From a virus: a stretch of 64,000 nt of DNA. A model generated the notes under the pieces. It was not told where the DNA came from. It was given only the letters and a program-made list of their open reading frames with translations, and made no database searches. How positions within the stretch are numbered: the stretch's first letter is position 1; the number at the start of each line of letters is the position of its first letter. Where the stretch lies: IMG/VR virus record IMGVR_UViG_3300027971_000031, positions 1 through 64,000 of that record. One strand, 5' to 3'. A program made the position numbers and the translations under genes. Below are positions 30,871-39,588 of the stretch, in pieces.

Positions 30871-30897
30871 AAAAAAGGGGGAATAAATCCCCCCTTC
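30871..30897 (-). terminator. Terminator of the ClpC-like gene
   Basis: GGGGG / CCCCC hairpin, T-run on the minus strand. Confidence 0.85.
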
Positions 30898-30901
30898 TTA
30901 A

Positions 30902-32917
30902 TTAACGTCCTTTCTTTTGGATAATCACTTCTTCATCCACTACTTTGATGAGATAGGTTTTACCCTCAATCATCTTACCAGTTAGAACTTCTTCAGACAA
31001 TAGGTCTTCGACCTTATCCTGAATAGCTCTTTTCAATGGACGAGCTCCGTACAATTCATCGTACCCAATCTTTGCCAAGTATTCAACCAAAGATTCGTCG
31101 TAAGTAATATTGTACTTCATGTCTACAAGACGAGTCATCAACTTCTTCAATTCGATGTCTGTAATCTTCTTGATGTCTTCTTTACCCAACGAGTTGAATA
31201 CAACTGTATCATCAATACGATTAATGAACTCAGGTGAGAAGAAGTTTTTCATTTCCTTCATCAACAATTGTTTCTTAGCTTCTTCATTACTATATGAATT
31301 ACTTGAGAAACCAATACCTGTTCCAAAGTCTTGTAGTTTCTTAACACCCAAGTTTGATGTCAAGATAATCAAGGTATTCTTGAAGTTAATCTTACGACCC
31401 AAACTGTCGGTTACGTGACCATCATCCAAAATTTGAAGTAGGATGGTGAACACATCTTTGTGAGCCTTTTCAACCTCATCGAATAGGATTACAGAATAAG
31501 GTTTGTTTTTAACTTTCTCAGTTAACAATCCACCTTCTTCATAACCTACGTATCCTGGAGGGGCTCCAACCAATTTAGATACTGTGTGTTTCTCTTGGTA
31601 CTCAGACATGTCGACACGAATAAGAGCATCTTCGGAACCGAACATTTCTTTTGCCAATTGTTTTGCCAAATAGGTCTTACCAACACCTGTTGAACCCAAG
31701 AATACGAACGAACCAATTGGACGATTAGGGTCTTTGATACCCAAACGATTTCTCTTGATTGCTTTTGCAATGGTAACCACTGCATTGTTTTGACCGATAA
31801 CTTTGTCAATCAAAGTTTTGTCCAAGTCCAACAAAGCTTTGGTGTCATCCACACTCATTTTACTTACAGGGATTTTCGTCATGTTTGATACAACATCATA
31901 AACATGTTCCAATAAGATGAGTTGTTTTTCTTTGGACAACTTTTCCTCAAACTTTAACTTTTCTTGGTCCAACTTAACCAACAACTTTTTCTCTTTGTCT
32001 CTAAGTTCTGCCGCTTGTTCGTAGTTTTGTTTTTTAACTACTTCTAATTTTTGAACTTTAATTTCTGCGGCCCTTTTCTTCAACTCCTCAATTGCTTCAG
32101 GAGTCTTTAACTCGGTCTGCATTCTTGCCCCAACCTCATCCAAGATGTCAAACGCTTTATCAGGGAACTCACGGTCCGTGATATAACGGTCTGCCAACTT
32201 AACACAAGTCTCGATTACTTCATCGCTGTAATTCACCTTGTGGAAATCTTCGTATTTGTCACGAACATTCTTAAGGATTTGAATTGTTTCTTCAACTGAT
32301 GATGGTTCAACAATTACCTTTTGGAAACGACGCTCCAATGCCCCATCTTTTTCAATGTTCTTACGGAACTCATCTAATGTAGTTGCTCCGATACATTGAA
32401 CTTCCCCACGTGCCAATGCGGGTTTAAAGATGTTTGAACCGTCCATTGAACCTGAAGAGTTACCTGAACCAACCAAAGTGTGAATCTCATCGATGAATAC
32501 GATGATGTTCGGGTTTGCTTGAAGTTCTTCGATAATCACCTTCATACGTTCCTCAAATTGTCCACGATACTTTGTACCGGCAACTACTGAAGTTAAGTCA
32601 AGATTGACGATACGTTTGTCAACCAAATTACGAGGACAATCACCGTTTACGATTTTAATTGCCAATCCTTCAACTAATGCAGTTTTACCACAACCAGGTT
32701 CTCCAAGGATAATCGGGTTATTTTTCTTTCTACGAGAAAGGATTTGAGCAATCCTCAAGATTTCTCTGTCACGACCAATAACGGGGTCAAGTTTACCTGC
32801 TTCAGCTAGTTTCATTAAATCTCTACTGAAATTGTCTAACACGGGTGTGTTTGATTCTGCAGATGATTTAGTTTTTTTGTTCATCATTTTGTCGTCGTCG
32901 TCCATTAAGTCGTTCAT
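30902..32917 (-). CDS. clpC: ClpC-like AAA+ unfoldase lacking the N domain
   Basis: 671 residues with two AAA+ modules. D1: GEPGCGKT (72-79), FIDEIHTLVG; D2: GSTGVGKT (about 410), VDMSEYQEKH, ILFDEVEKAH and arginine-finger region. Between them a UVR-type helix (EQAAELRDKEKKLL) marks the ClpC class. GTGIGFSS in D2 is the IGF-type loop that docks ClpP, so it should work with the phage ClpP at 11.9 kb. The N-terminal adaptor-binding domain of host ClpC (about 140 aa) is missing, so substrate choice must differ. Confidence 0.93.
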   Translation of the reverse strand: MNDLMDDDDKMMNKKTKSSAESNTPVLDNFSRDLMKLAEAGKLDPVIGRDREILRIAQILSRRKKNNPIILGEPGCGKTALVEGLAIKIVNGDCPRNLVDKRIVNLDLTSVVAGTKYRGQFEERMKVIIEELQANPNIIVFIDEIHTLVGSGNSSGSMDGSNIFKPALARGEVQCIGATTLDEFRKNIEKDGALERRFQKVIVEPSSVEETIQILKNVRDKYEDFHKVNYSDEVIETCVKLADRYITDREFPDKAFDILDEVGARMQTELKTPEAIEELKKRAAEIKVQKLEVVKKQNYEQAAELRDKEKKLLVKLDQEKLKFEEKLSKEKQLILLEHVYDVVSNMTKIPVSKMSVDDTKALLDLDKTLIDKVIGQNNAVVTIAKAIKRNRLGIKDPNRPIGSFVFLGSTGVGKTYLAKQLAKEMFGSEDALIRVDMSEYQEKHTVSKLVGAPPGYVGYEEGGLLTEKVKNKPYSVILFDEVEKAHKDVFTILLQILDDGHVTDSLGRKINFKNTLIILTSNLGVKKLQDFGTGIGFSSNSYSNEEAKKQLLMKEMKNFFSPEFINRIDDTVVFNSLGKEDIKKITDIELKKLMTRLVDMKYNITYDESLVEYLAKIGYDELYGARPLKRAIQDKVEDLLSEEVLTGKMIEGKTYLIKVVDEEVIIQKKGR

Positions 32918-32971
32918 ATTTTTTAATTGTTTTACAAATTAACGTCAAATTTCATACACATCCAAATATTT

Positions 32972-32984
32972 TGACAAATTGTCA
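32972..32984. promoter_or_regulatory. Operator-like palindrome 1
   Basis: TGACAAATTGTCA between the divergent ClpC and UVR genes; 30 bp centre to centre from the second palindrome. Confidence 0.65.
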
Positions 32985-33001
32985 TAATAATTTTTTTAAC
33001 C

Positions 33002-33014
33002 TGACATAATGTCA
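33002..33014. promoter_or_regulatory. Operator-like palindrome 2
   Basis: TGACATAATGTCA, the same design as palindrome 1 with a different core. Confidence 0.65.
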
Positions 33015-33023
33015 TAGATTAAT

Positions 33024-33036
33024 TGAAATTATGTCT
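33024..33036. promoter_or_regulatory. Operator-like degenerate half-site
   Basis: TGAAATTATGTCT matches palindrome 2 at 10 of 13 positions. Confidence 0.4.
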
Positions 33037-33106
33037 TATATTTATCATCGGTATGATACTTGACAATAACAAAGATAATGAATAAATTTAAATAAAACAA
33101 AAAAAT

Positions 33107-33511
33107 ATGTTTAACAGAAGAAAATTTAACCTTAACATTGACGACCTAATGGCTCGTTACGACAAAATGATGGAAGATTTCAATAAACAGGATTGGGAAA
33201 CCAAAACTTTTGAATCTGCAGATGGAAATTACAAATACACCAGTTATGTAAAGGTGTTTGATTTATCTAACTTAGATGATGACAACTCAAAAAAAATGGA
33301 TAAAGAAGAATACCTTAAGATTAAACTTAACAGGGCAATTGAAATGGAAGATTTTGAAGAAGCCGTTAAGTTGAGAGACCAAATTAAAAATTTGGGCACC
33401 AATCAAGAAGAAATTGAAAAACTTGAATTGGAATTAAAACAATCAATTGAAAAACAAAACTTTGAAAAATCAATTGAGATTCGAGACCAATTAAGAAAAT
33501 TAAAGTCTTAA
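33107..33511 (+). CDS. UVR-motif protein, possible Clp adaptor
   Basis: 134 residues. Two UVR-type helical repeats: AIEMEDFEEAVKLRDQIKNL and SIEKQNFEKSIEIRDQLRKL. Such motifs mediate contacts in UvrB/UvrC and in McsA-type adaptors that work with ClpC. Divergent from the ClpC-like gene and sharing its operators, it may be the phage's substrate adaptor. It has no zinc-finger Cys of McsA. Confidence 0.75.
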   Translation: MFNRRKFNLNIDDLMARYDKMMEDFNKQDWETKTFESADGNYKYTSYVKVFDLSNLDDDNSKKMDKEEYLKIKLNRAIEMEDFEEAVKLRDQIKNLGTNQEEIEKLELELKQSIEKQNFEKSIEIRDQLRKLKS

Positions 33512-33517
33512 CATAAT

Positions 33518-33544
33518 AACCCTCACCAAACAGTGGGGGTTTTA
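33518..33544 (+). terminator. Rho-independent terminator
   Basis: AACCCTCAC / GTGGGGGTT arms; ends in TTTT. Confidence 0.75.
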
Positions 33545-33552
33545 TATTTATA
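33545..33552 (+). promoter_or_regulatory. Late promoter box TATTTATA
   Basis: Ends 3 nt before the ATG at 33556. Confidence 0.6.
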
Positions 33553-33555
33553 AAC

Positions 33556-33888
33556 ATGAAACCATACGAAATATATTTGAATGAGTCGTTCACGTTGAAA
33601 AAAATACTTGAGACGTATCTTGAGTTACGACAACATTTTCAAGAGCTGGAACTTAGTGAAGACCAATTAGAAAAGCCACCAATACATACTCCAAATATGA
33701 TGAGATTATTTCACAAATTTGGTGATGAAAGGGACACTTTACTTAATGATGCCAAATCTTATGGTTTTGATATGAGTTTTGATGAGTTAACTGATTATCT
33801 AAAACCATTATTAAAAAAAATAAACGAATTAACACCACTTAAAGAAAATGGGAATAATAAAAGAAGAAATCGATGGGACGAAGATTAA
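33556..33888 (+). CDS. Small late protein with T4-type capsid-targeting start
   Basis: 110 residues. MKPYEIYLNE-S parallels the T4 internal-protein leader MKTYQEFIAE-A position for position, predicting cleavage after residue 10. The mature part is helical, with SFDELTDYLKPLLKKI, and ends in a basic NKRRNRW tail suited to DNA contact. The 3' end overlaps the KTSC gene by 41 bp. Confidence 0.65.
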   Translation: MKPYEIYLNESFTLKKILETYLELRQHFQELELSEDQLEKPPIHTPNMMRLFHKFGDERDTLLNDAKSYGFDMSFDELTDYLKPLLKKINELTPLKENGNNKRRNRWDED

Positions 33889-34090
33889 AAATGTAATTAA
33901 ATCTTCAAATATTAAATCAACAGAATACGATACAGAATCAAAAGATTTGGTCGTAGAATTCAATAACGGAGCCAAATACAAGTACGACAACGTACCTCAC
34001 CAAGTATATACAAAGTTCAGATTGGCAGAATCACAAGGTAAATTTTTCACTACCGACATCGCAAAACAATATTCATATAAAAAAGTTTAA
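33848..34090 (+). CDS. KTSC-domain protein
   Basis: 80 residues. SSNIKSTEYDTESKDLVVEF, NGAKYKYDNVPHQVY and a terminal YSYKKV follow the KTSC family layout. The domain is small, beta-rich and found near lysyl-tRNA synthetase-like or nuclease domains; here it stands alone. The start overlaps the upstream gene in another frame. Confidence 0.82.
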   Translation: MGIIKEEIDGTKIKNVIKSSNIKSTEYDTESKDLVVEFNNGAKYKYDNVPHQVYTKFRLAESQGKFFTTDIAKQYSYKKV

Positions 34091-34099
34091 TTAGCGGAC

Positions 34100-34107
34100 T
34101 ATTTATT
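34100..34107 (+). promoter_or_regulatory. Late promoter box TATTTATT
   Basis: Ends 4 nt before the ATG at 34112. Confidence 0.5.
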
Positions 34108-34111
34108 AAGG

Positions 34112-34855
34112 ATGAACAATTTTCAAAAAATCCTTAATAGTTTTTCGGTTAAAGATACTTTAAATCCGAAAGTTTGGGAAAATCCAAAAAATCCTGACAA
34201 TGCGGTTATGATACCAAAGGTCAGAAAGGCTCTTATGCTCATCGCTGAAAAGTTTATTGATTATTTGGGTGATGAAGTTTTTGTTGAGGATATTCATCTT
34301 ACAGGTTCATTATCAAATTATAATTGGTCGGAATTTTCAGATTTTGATTTACACGTAATTGTTGATTTACAACAATATGAAAATCAATCGGAACTATATA
34401 AGGAATTATTCAATTTAAAAAAACAAGTGTTTAACGATAAACATGATATTCGAATATTTGGATATGATGTTGAACTTTATGCTCAAGATGCTGAAGAATC
34501 ACATTATAGCTCAGGAGTTTATTCAATTATGAATAATGAATGGATTTCAGAACCAAAAAAATTCAAAAATAATGTTGATAAAGAAGTCTTAACAAAAAAG
34601 ATTGAATGTTGGACAGAAAAGATTGATACCGCAATTGAAGAGGGTAAAGATTTGGAAAAAATCAAAGAAAAATTAAAAGAATATAGACAGTCAGGACTTG
34701 AAAAAGATGGTGAATTATCTTATGAAAATCTTGTCTTTAAATTCTTAAGAAGGTCGGGACATATTGAAAAATTGTTTGATACCGCAAATAAAGAAACTGA
34801 TAAAGAGTTGTCCGTTGAAAGAACAATTCAAGAATATTCAAATAATTCACATTAA
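34112..34855 (+). CDS. Nucleotidyltransferase-fold protein
   Basis: 247 residues. HLTGSLSNYNWSEFSDFDLH contains the GS…DxD signature of pol-beta-type nucleotidyltransferases (two Asp of the metal site), with a further acidic strand YDVELYAQD. The helical C-terminus is typical. Substrate unknown; RNA end addition and toxin-type modification are both possible. Confidence 0.8.
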   Translation: MNNFQKILNSFSVKDTLNPKVWENPKNPDNAVMIPKVRKALMLIAEKFIDYLGDEVFVEDIHLTGSLSNYNWSEFSDFDLHVIVDLQQYENQSELYKELFNLKKQVFNDKHDIRIFGYDVELYAQDAEESHYSSGVYSIMNNEWISEPKKFKNNVDKEVLTKKIECWTEKIDTAIEEGKDLEKIKEKLKEYRQSGLEKDGELSYENLVFKFLRRSGHIEKLFDTANKETDKELSVERTIQEYSNNSH

Positions 34856-34860
34856 TCGTA

Positions 34861-34868
34861 TATTTATT
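34861..34868 (+). promoter_or_regulatory. Late promoter box TATTTATT
   Basis: Lies 12 nt before the ATG at 34881. Confidence 0.5.
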
Positions 34869-34880
34869 AAGAAAAATTAA

Positions 34881-37082
34881 ATGGCTTTATATATAACTAT
34901 ACTTGAAGTTGGCGGTAACGTTGTGGTATCGGGTAGCGGTACCGTAAATCTGACAGGATTATCGGCTCCAACTTCTGATGCATTTCCTGATGCAATTGAC
35001 CCATCAACAGCCAGATTAATCATTGCCGATGGTAACGGCTCATATCCTGTTGATGTATACACAGGTTTATCAGGAGTTACTTCATTTGGTAGCGGTACTC
35101 TTACTTTAGGTGACTCAGCGGGTGCTGGTTCAAATACTTTTGGTTTTGATGGTACAAATGGGATTTTATATGTACCATCGGGTTATGTGTCTAATAGTGG
35201 AATAAGTGGTTCAACACAATATGACTTAGGAACTTATTTAAGTTTAGGTGTTACTGTTGGTACATATGTTTTTACATTACCAAATGATATCATAACACTA
35301 CAAATCGGACCTACTCCAACACCTACTCCAACACCAACTGAAACACCTACAAATACTCCAACTAATACTGAAACTCCAACACCTACTGTAACTGAAACAC
35401 CTACAAATACTCCAACTAATACTGCAAGTGTAACTCCAACAGTTACTAATACACCGACAGTAACTAAAACTCCAACAGGAACACCTTTACCTCCAGCAGT
35501 ATTAAATTTTACAATACAAGAAGTAGGTTCTGATGTCGTTGTGTCAGGAAGTGGAAGTGTTAACACATCATTTTTAACGTTTCAATACACTCAATTTGAT
35601 AATGCCTTTATAGCCGAAAACACAGCAACATTACTTGTGGCGGATGGAGATTATGATGCATACTCTCAAATATCAGGCCCAAGAAGGTTTGGTCCTAACA
35701 GTAAGACTAATTTTGCCAATTCATTCAGTGGAGATGCGTTTGGATTTGAAGGTCAAAATGTTTCCAGGTTAGTTTATGTACCATCAGGATATACATCTAA
35801 TTCACCTTTAAATGGTGTATCAACATATAATAATAAAACAATATCAGCAGACTTTGGATTTTCTGCTGTAACGTATACTTGGACATATAGTGGAGGTTCA
35901 ATTAACTTAGATGTTATTTTACCACCAACTCCAACACCAACATCTACACCAACTCAAACTACAACACCTACAAATACACCAACTACTACGGCAACAAATA
36001 CACCAACTAATACTGCAACTCAAACTCAAACAAGTACACCTGCAGTAACTACAACGCCTACAAATACACCAACTACTACGGCAACAAATACACCAACTAA
36101 TACTACGACTCAAACTCAAACCCCAACTAATACTGCGACTCCTACTAATACCGCAAGTAGTGGAGGGGTAACTCCAACTAATACTGCAACCCCAACTAAT
36201 ACACCAACAGTAACTAAAACTCCAACTAATACCGCCACTCCTACTAATACTACAACTAATACCGCCACTCCTACCAACACTTCAACACAAACTCAAACTC
36301 CAACAAATACACCAACACCAAGTAATACACCTGGTGTATGTAAAACATATCAGTTATATGGCGGTTCTACTGACACAACATTTGTAGGTAAAAATTGTGA
36401 TGGATTCCCATTCCAAGTACGAGTTCAAGCATTTCAAACACTTACAACATGTGCAACGGAAGTAATTATAATTCAAGGAGATGGTTATTATGTTTCTATT
36501 GGTTCATGCCCATTACCAACACCAACACCAACAGTAACACCAACAAATACCGCAAGTAATACACCAACACCATCAGTAACAACAACTAAAACACCAACAC
36601 AAACAGGAACTGCTGCAGTCACCTCAACTCAAACTCCTACACAAACTCAAACTCCTACACAAACTCAAACAGGGACTGCGTCTGTAACGTCAACACCTAC
36701 ACCAACTAAAACACCGACACAAACAGGAACTCCAACAGGAACTGCATCGGTTACACCTACACCAACTAAAACACCGACCTCAACTCCAACTCAAACAGGA
36801 ACTGCATCGGTTACACCTACACCAACTAAAACTCCAACACCTACAGGAACTGCATCGGTTACACCTACACCAACACCAACATATTGGTTTACAGGATTTT
36901 CAGCTGACCAACAATATGAATATACTGTTGGGATGTTAGGTAACTTTAGTGGAGGTTCAATCAACGAGGGTGGACCTGCAAACGGAATTGCTCCTCACCC
37001 TATATTCTTAGGTAATGATGGAGTACCAGTACAACAATTAAACGGGATTACCATTGGAGGTTTCCAAGGATTAAATAACTAA
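34881..37082 (+). CDS. Thr/Pro-repeat fibre-like virion protein
   Basis: 733 residues. Two copies of a beta domain (residues about 1-140 and 210-350; EVGGNVVVSGSG, EVGSDVVVSGSG, FGFDG, YVPSGYxSNS) are separated by long Thr-Pro linkers of TPTNT, TPTPT and TQT units. A Cys-bearing domain (about 485-540) and a C-terminal beta domain follow. The layout suggests an extended surface fibre or decoration that presents adhesive domains; no signal peptide, late promoter. Confidence 0.75.
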   Translation: MALYITILEVGGNVVVSGSGTVNLTGLSAPTSDAFPDAIDPSTARLIIADGNGSYPVDVYTGLSGVTSFGSGTLTLGDSAGAGSNTFGFDGTNGILYVPSGYVSNSGISGSTQYDLGTYLSLGVTVGTYVFTLPNDIITLQIGPTPTPTPTPTETPTNTPTNTETPTPTVTETPTNTPTNTASVTPTVTNTPTVTKTPTGTPLPPAVLNFTIQEVGSDVVVSGSGSVNTSFLTFQYTQFDNAFIAENTATLLVADGDYDAYSQISGPRRFGPNSKTNFANSFSGDAFGFEGQNVSRLVYVPSGYTSNSPLNGVSTYNNKTISADFGFSAVTYTWTYSGGSINLDVILPPTPTPTSTPTQTTTPTNTPTTTATNTPTNTATQTQTSTPAVTTTPTNTPTTTATNTPTNTTTQTQTPTNTATPTNTASSGGVTPTNTATPTNTPTVTKTPTNTATPTNTTTNTATPTNTSTQTQTPTNTPTPSNTPGVCKTYQLYGGSTDTTFVGKNCDGFPFQVRVQAFQTLTTCATEVIIIQGDGYYVSIGSCPLPTPTPTVTPTNTASNTPTPSVTTTKTPTQTGTAAVTSTQTPTQTQTPTQTQTGTASVTSTPTPTKTPTQTGTPTGTASVTPTPTKTPTSTPTQTGTASVTPTPTKTPTPTGTASVTPTPTPTYWFTGFSADQQYEYTVGMLGNFSGGSINEGGPANGIAPHPIFLGNDGVPVQQLNGITIGGFQGLNN
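35305..36890 (+). repeat. Thr-Pro codon repeat tracts
   Basis: Three tracts (about 35305-35490, 35920-36340, 36515-36890) of near-identical ACTCCAACA-like units, which could expand or contract by slippage. Confidence 0.8.
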
Positions 37083-37101
37083 AAAATAAATAAAAACAAA
37101 T

Positions 37102-38403
37102 ATGTCAAACTTAAAACCAATTGGAAGTGAAAAACTTACAGGCCAAGACAAAATAAATAGAATTATGGAAATTGCTCGTTTTAACGAAGTGACTCCTAAG
37201 TCTATAAATGAAAATGCGACTTCAGAGTATTCAATTTCTCTTGCTGACGGAAATAATTATCAAATTGTTAGAGAAAGACAAGGGTATATTATCAAAAAAA
37301 CCATTTCAGAATCTGAAACGGATTATATTGAACCTATGAAAAATAGAAAATACTATTCTTCATATTCTCAAGCATTTAAAAGATTAAATCTTGTTGCTGG
37401 TGAATTAAATAGACTTAATGAAAACGAAGAAGGTGTTTCATTATATGGTGAACAAAAAAGGTTCACTTTAAAAACTCCAAAACCAGCGGCACCTGAAATG
37501 CCTGCAGGACCACCAGCAGAATTACCTGCAGCTCCCCCAGCGGTCCCAAGTCCTGAATTGCCACCATCACCAATGGGTGATATGGGTGGTGAAGATATGG
37601 GTATGGATGACATGCCTATGGATGATATGGATGACATGGGTGTTGAAGATATTGATGTTGACGTAGATGTTGATGCAGAAGAAGGTGGAAACGAAGACCA
37701 AGTAACATTTAAAACAATCCAAAAATTAACAGGAAAATTGACTCAAAAAATCAGAACTCTTGATACTGAACAAGGTATGACATCTGAAGATATTAAATAC
37801 GTTATCAACATGGTATTATCTTCACTTGATTTAACTTCATTATCTGAAGAAGATATGGAGGATATCATGAGTAAATTTGAAGAAGATGAGACTGAAGATT
37901 TTGGTCAAGAAGATGATATGGACGGTGAAGATATGACTGACGATAGTGAAGTTGAAGATATTCAAGCTGATATGGATGTACCTGTTGAAGGTTATGAAAT
38001 GGGTGAAGATTATGAAGATAGTCGTTATTCTGAAGATTATGATGAGGATTATGATTCAAAAAGAGTAAAAGGTTATTCAAACAACGGAGCAATCTTTGAT
38101 AGTATCTTTGGTGAATCACAAGTAGATAAAGTTATTTCAAAATACTTTGAAGTTTCTAAATCAGAAATTAGAGAACAAAAAGAAAAACAAGTACAAAAAC
38201 AAGTACAAAAAAGAACAATCGTGAAAACTATCATGGAATCAGTAACAAAAATGACTGAGACTATCGAACAAGAATTAGCGGCTGAAAAATTTGTAAAAGA
38301 AAATATTAATTCTAAATTTATTGGTGTTACTAATAAAAAGAATTTAGTATTTGAAACTAAATCAGGTCAAGTTAAAATCACACCAAACGGAGAAATTTTA
38401 TGA
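37102..38403 (+). CDS. Acidic virion-type protein
   Basis: 433 residues. An N-terminal ordered part with candidate sites FNE-V (29/30) and INE-N (37/38) is followed by a Pro/Ala linker (130-165), a Met/Asp-rich stretch (GMDDMPMDDMDDM), a helical domain (TFKTIQKLTGKLTQKI) and an acidic then basic C-terminus. Late, upstream of terminase; a head or neck component is likely but unproven. Confidence 0.65.
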   Translation: MSNLKPIGSEKLTGQDKINRIMEIARFNEVTPKSINENATSEYSISLADGNNYQIVRERQGYIIKKTISESETDYIEPMKNRKYYSSYSQAFKRLNLVAGELNRLNENEEGVSLYGEQKRFTLKTPKPAAPEMPAGPPAELPAAPPAVPSPELPPSPMGDMGGEDMGMDDMPMDDMDDMGVEDIDVDVDVDAEEGGNEDQVTFKTIQKLTGKLTQKIRTLDTEQGMTSEDIKYVINMVLSSLDLTSLSEEDMEDIMSKFEEDETEDFGQEDDMDGEDMTDDSEVEDIQADMDVPVEGYEMGEDYEDSRYSEDYDEDYDSKRVKGYSNNGAIFDSIFGESQVDKVISKYFEVSKSEIREQKEKQVQKQVQKRTIVKTIMESVTKMTETIEQELAAEKFVKENINSKFIGVTNKKNLVFETKSGQVKITPNGEIL

Positions 38404-38795
38404 GTTATTTAACTTATGTTAATGGACTAGGTCCTAACTATAAGGGAGACAATTTGTATGAGTTTATTTTTTCAGATAGTTTGGATGTTTGGGGAGATTC
38501 ATGGGAAAGTAAACCCTCCAATGGATATCCAACACCACCTGAAATAAAATATATTAAGAAAGTAGGAGTTCTGAAAGATACTGATTTAAAATTGGAATTG
38601 ATTCAGAACTCCGATTTTTTTTGTATGATAGACGCGATAGATGATATTGTTGCATTAGCATGGGAAGCCGAAGAAACTGAAGGACAAAAAAGATTGGTTT
38701 TTAGATTTGGAAGTACCGAACAAGAAATAAAAGATAAACTCTACGAAAGAGATTTAATTTTAGAATTTGAAAAAAAAGTAGTATATGAAAACTAA
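38400..38795 (+). CDS. Conserved-type hypothetical protein
   Basis: 131 residues, start overlapping the previous stop by 4 bp. A Gly/Asn/Tyr-rich start (NGLGPNYKGDNLYEF) and an aromatic SLDVWGDSWES segment precede an alpha/beta core. Not recognised. Its tight coupling to two virion-type genes suggests a related role. Confidence 0.65.
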   Translation: MSYLTYVNGLGPNYKGDNLYEFIFSDSLDVWGDSWESKPSNGYPTPPEIKYIKKVGVLKDTDLKLELIQNSDFFCMIDAIDDIVALAWEAEETEGQKRLVFRFGSTEQEIKDKLYERDLILEFEKKVVYEN

Positions 38796-39585
38796 TATAA
38801 AAGCACTCAAGTTGGTTGAAAAAGGATTATCATCCAATACAGTTAGTAAATTAACTGAATCACAAATTAATATTTTATACTCAAAATTATTGGGAGAACA
38901 AGTTCAAGAAATGCCAACTAAAAAAAGTTATCAAGTTGGGCCTGACGGTGGAAATTTGCCTGCAGCTCCAAAAGGATATAATGTAAAAAAAACTACAACA
39001 GGTGATGTTATCGCAACTCCAAATGAATCTGAATTGGAGGAAGATGCCGATTTAGATGATTCTGCAGAAAAAGAAGGTGGTTTTGACCCTTACGCAGGTA
39101 ATAGTGTTGGAAATGACGACGGACCATCTAGTGATGATGGATTTGGTGGTGGAGAAGATGGTATGGGTATGTTTGAAGAAAAAGACGGAGAACCAAATCC
39201 ATGGGCTATTTGTCACGCACAAGTTGGTCCAAGAAAATCAAGGAAATGGGAAAGATGTGTAATGTCAGTAAAAAAACAATTGAAGGAAGGAAAAAATCCC
39301 GTATCTTTGTTCTTAGAATCTCAAATAGAAAAAATAGTGGAAAGAAACATGCCTCCAAAAATCACTAAAGGTGATTTAATCAAGTACATTGTTGAAGCAA
39401 GTCCTGCACCTGCACCAACAACAAAACCAGCACCAACAAAACCTGGCACAAAACCAGGTAAAAGACCAAACCCTTTCAAAAATCCAAATCCTGGTGAAAA
39501 TCCCGCACCAAAAGCGAAAAAAGTTTCACCTGAAGACGCAAAAGAAAAAGTGATTGATGTAATAATGCAACTATTAGAAAAATAA
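38785..39585 (+). CDS. Late protein with Cys/basic module and cleavable N-terminus
   Basis: 266 residues. Candidate cleavage at SKLLGE-Q (38/39). After an acidic linker comes EPNPWAICHAQVGPRKSRKW and ERCVMSVKKQ, a two-Cys basic module comparable to those at 51753 and 53211. The C-terminal half is Pro/Lys-rich and disordered. The overlap with the upstream gene is 11 bp. Confidence 0.65.
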   Translation: MKTNIKALKLVEKGLSSNTVSKLTESQINILYSKLLGEQVQEMPTKKSYQVGPDGGNLPAAPKGYNVKKTTTGDVIATPNESELEEDADLDDSAEKEGGFDPYAGNSVGNDDGPSSDDGFGGGEDGMGMFEEKDGEPNPWAICHAQVGPRKSRKWERCVMSVKKQLKEGKNPVSLFLESQIEKIVERNMPPKITKGDLIKYIVEASPAPAPTTKPAPTKPGTKPGKRPNPFKNPNPGENPAPKAKKVSPEDAKEKVIDVIMQLLEK

Positions 39586-39588
39586 TTT

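Noticed and set aside
35305-36890. Repeat tracts considered as a CRISPR array
   Set aside because: Units are in-frame Thr/Pro codons without spacers of regular length.
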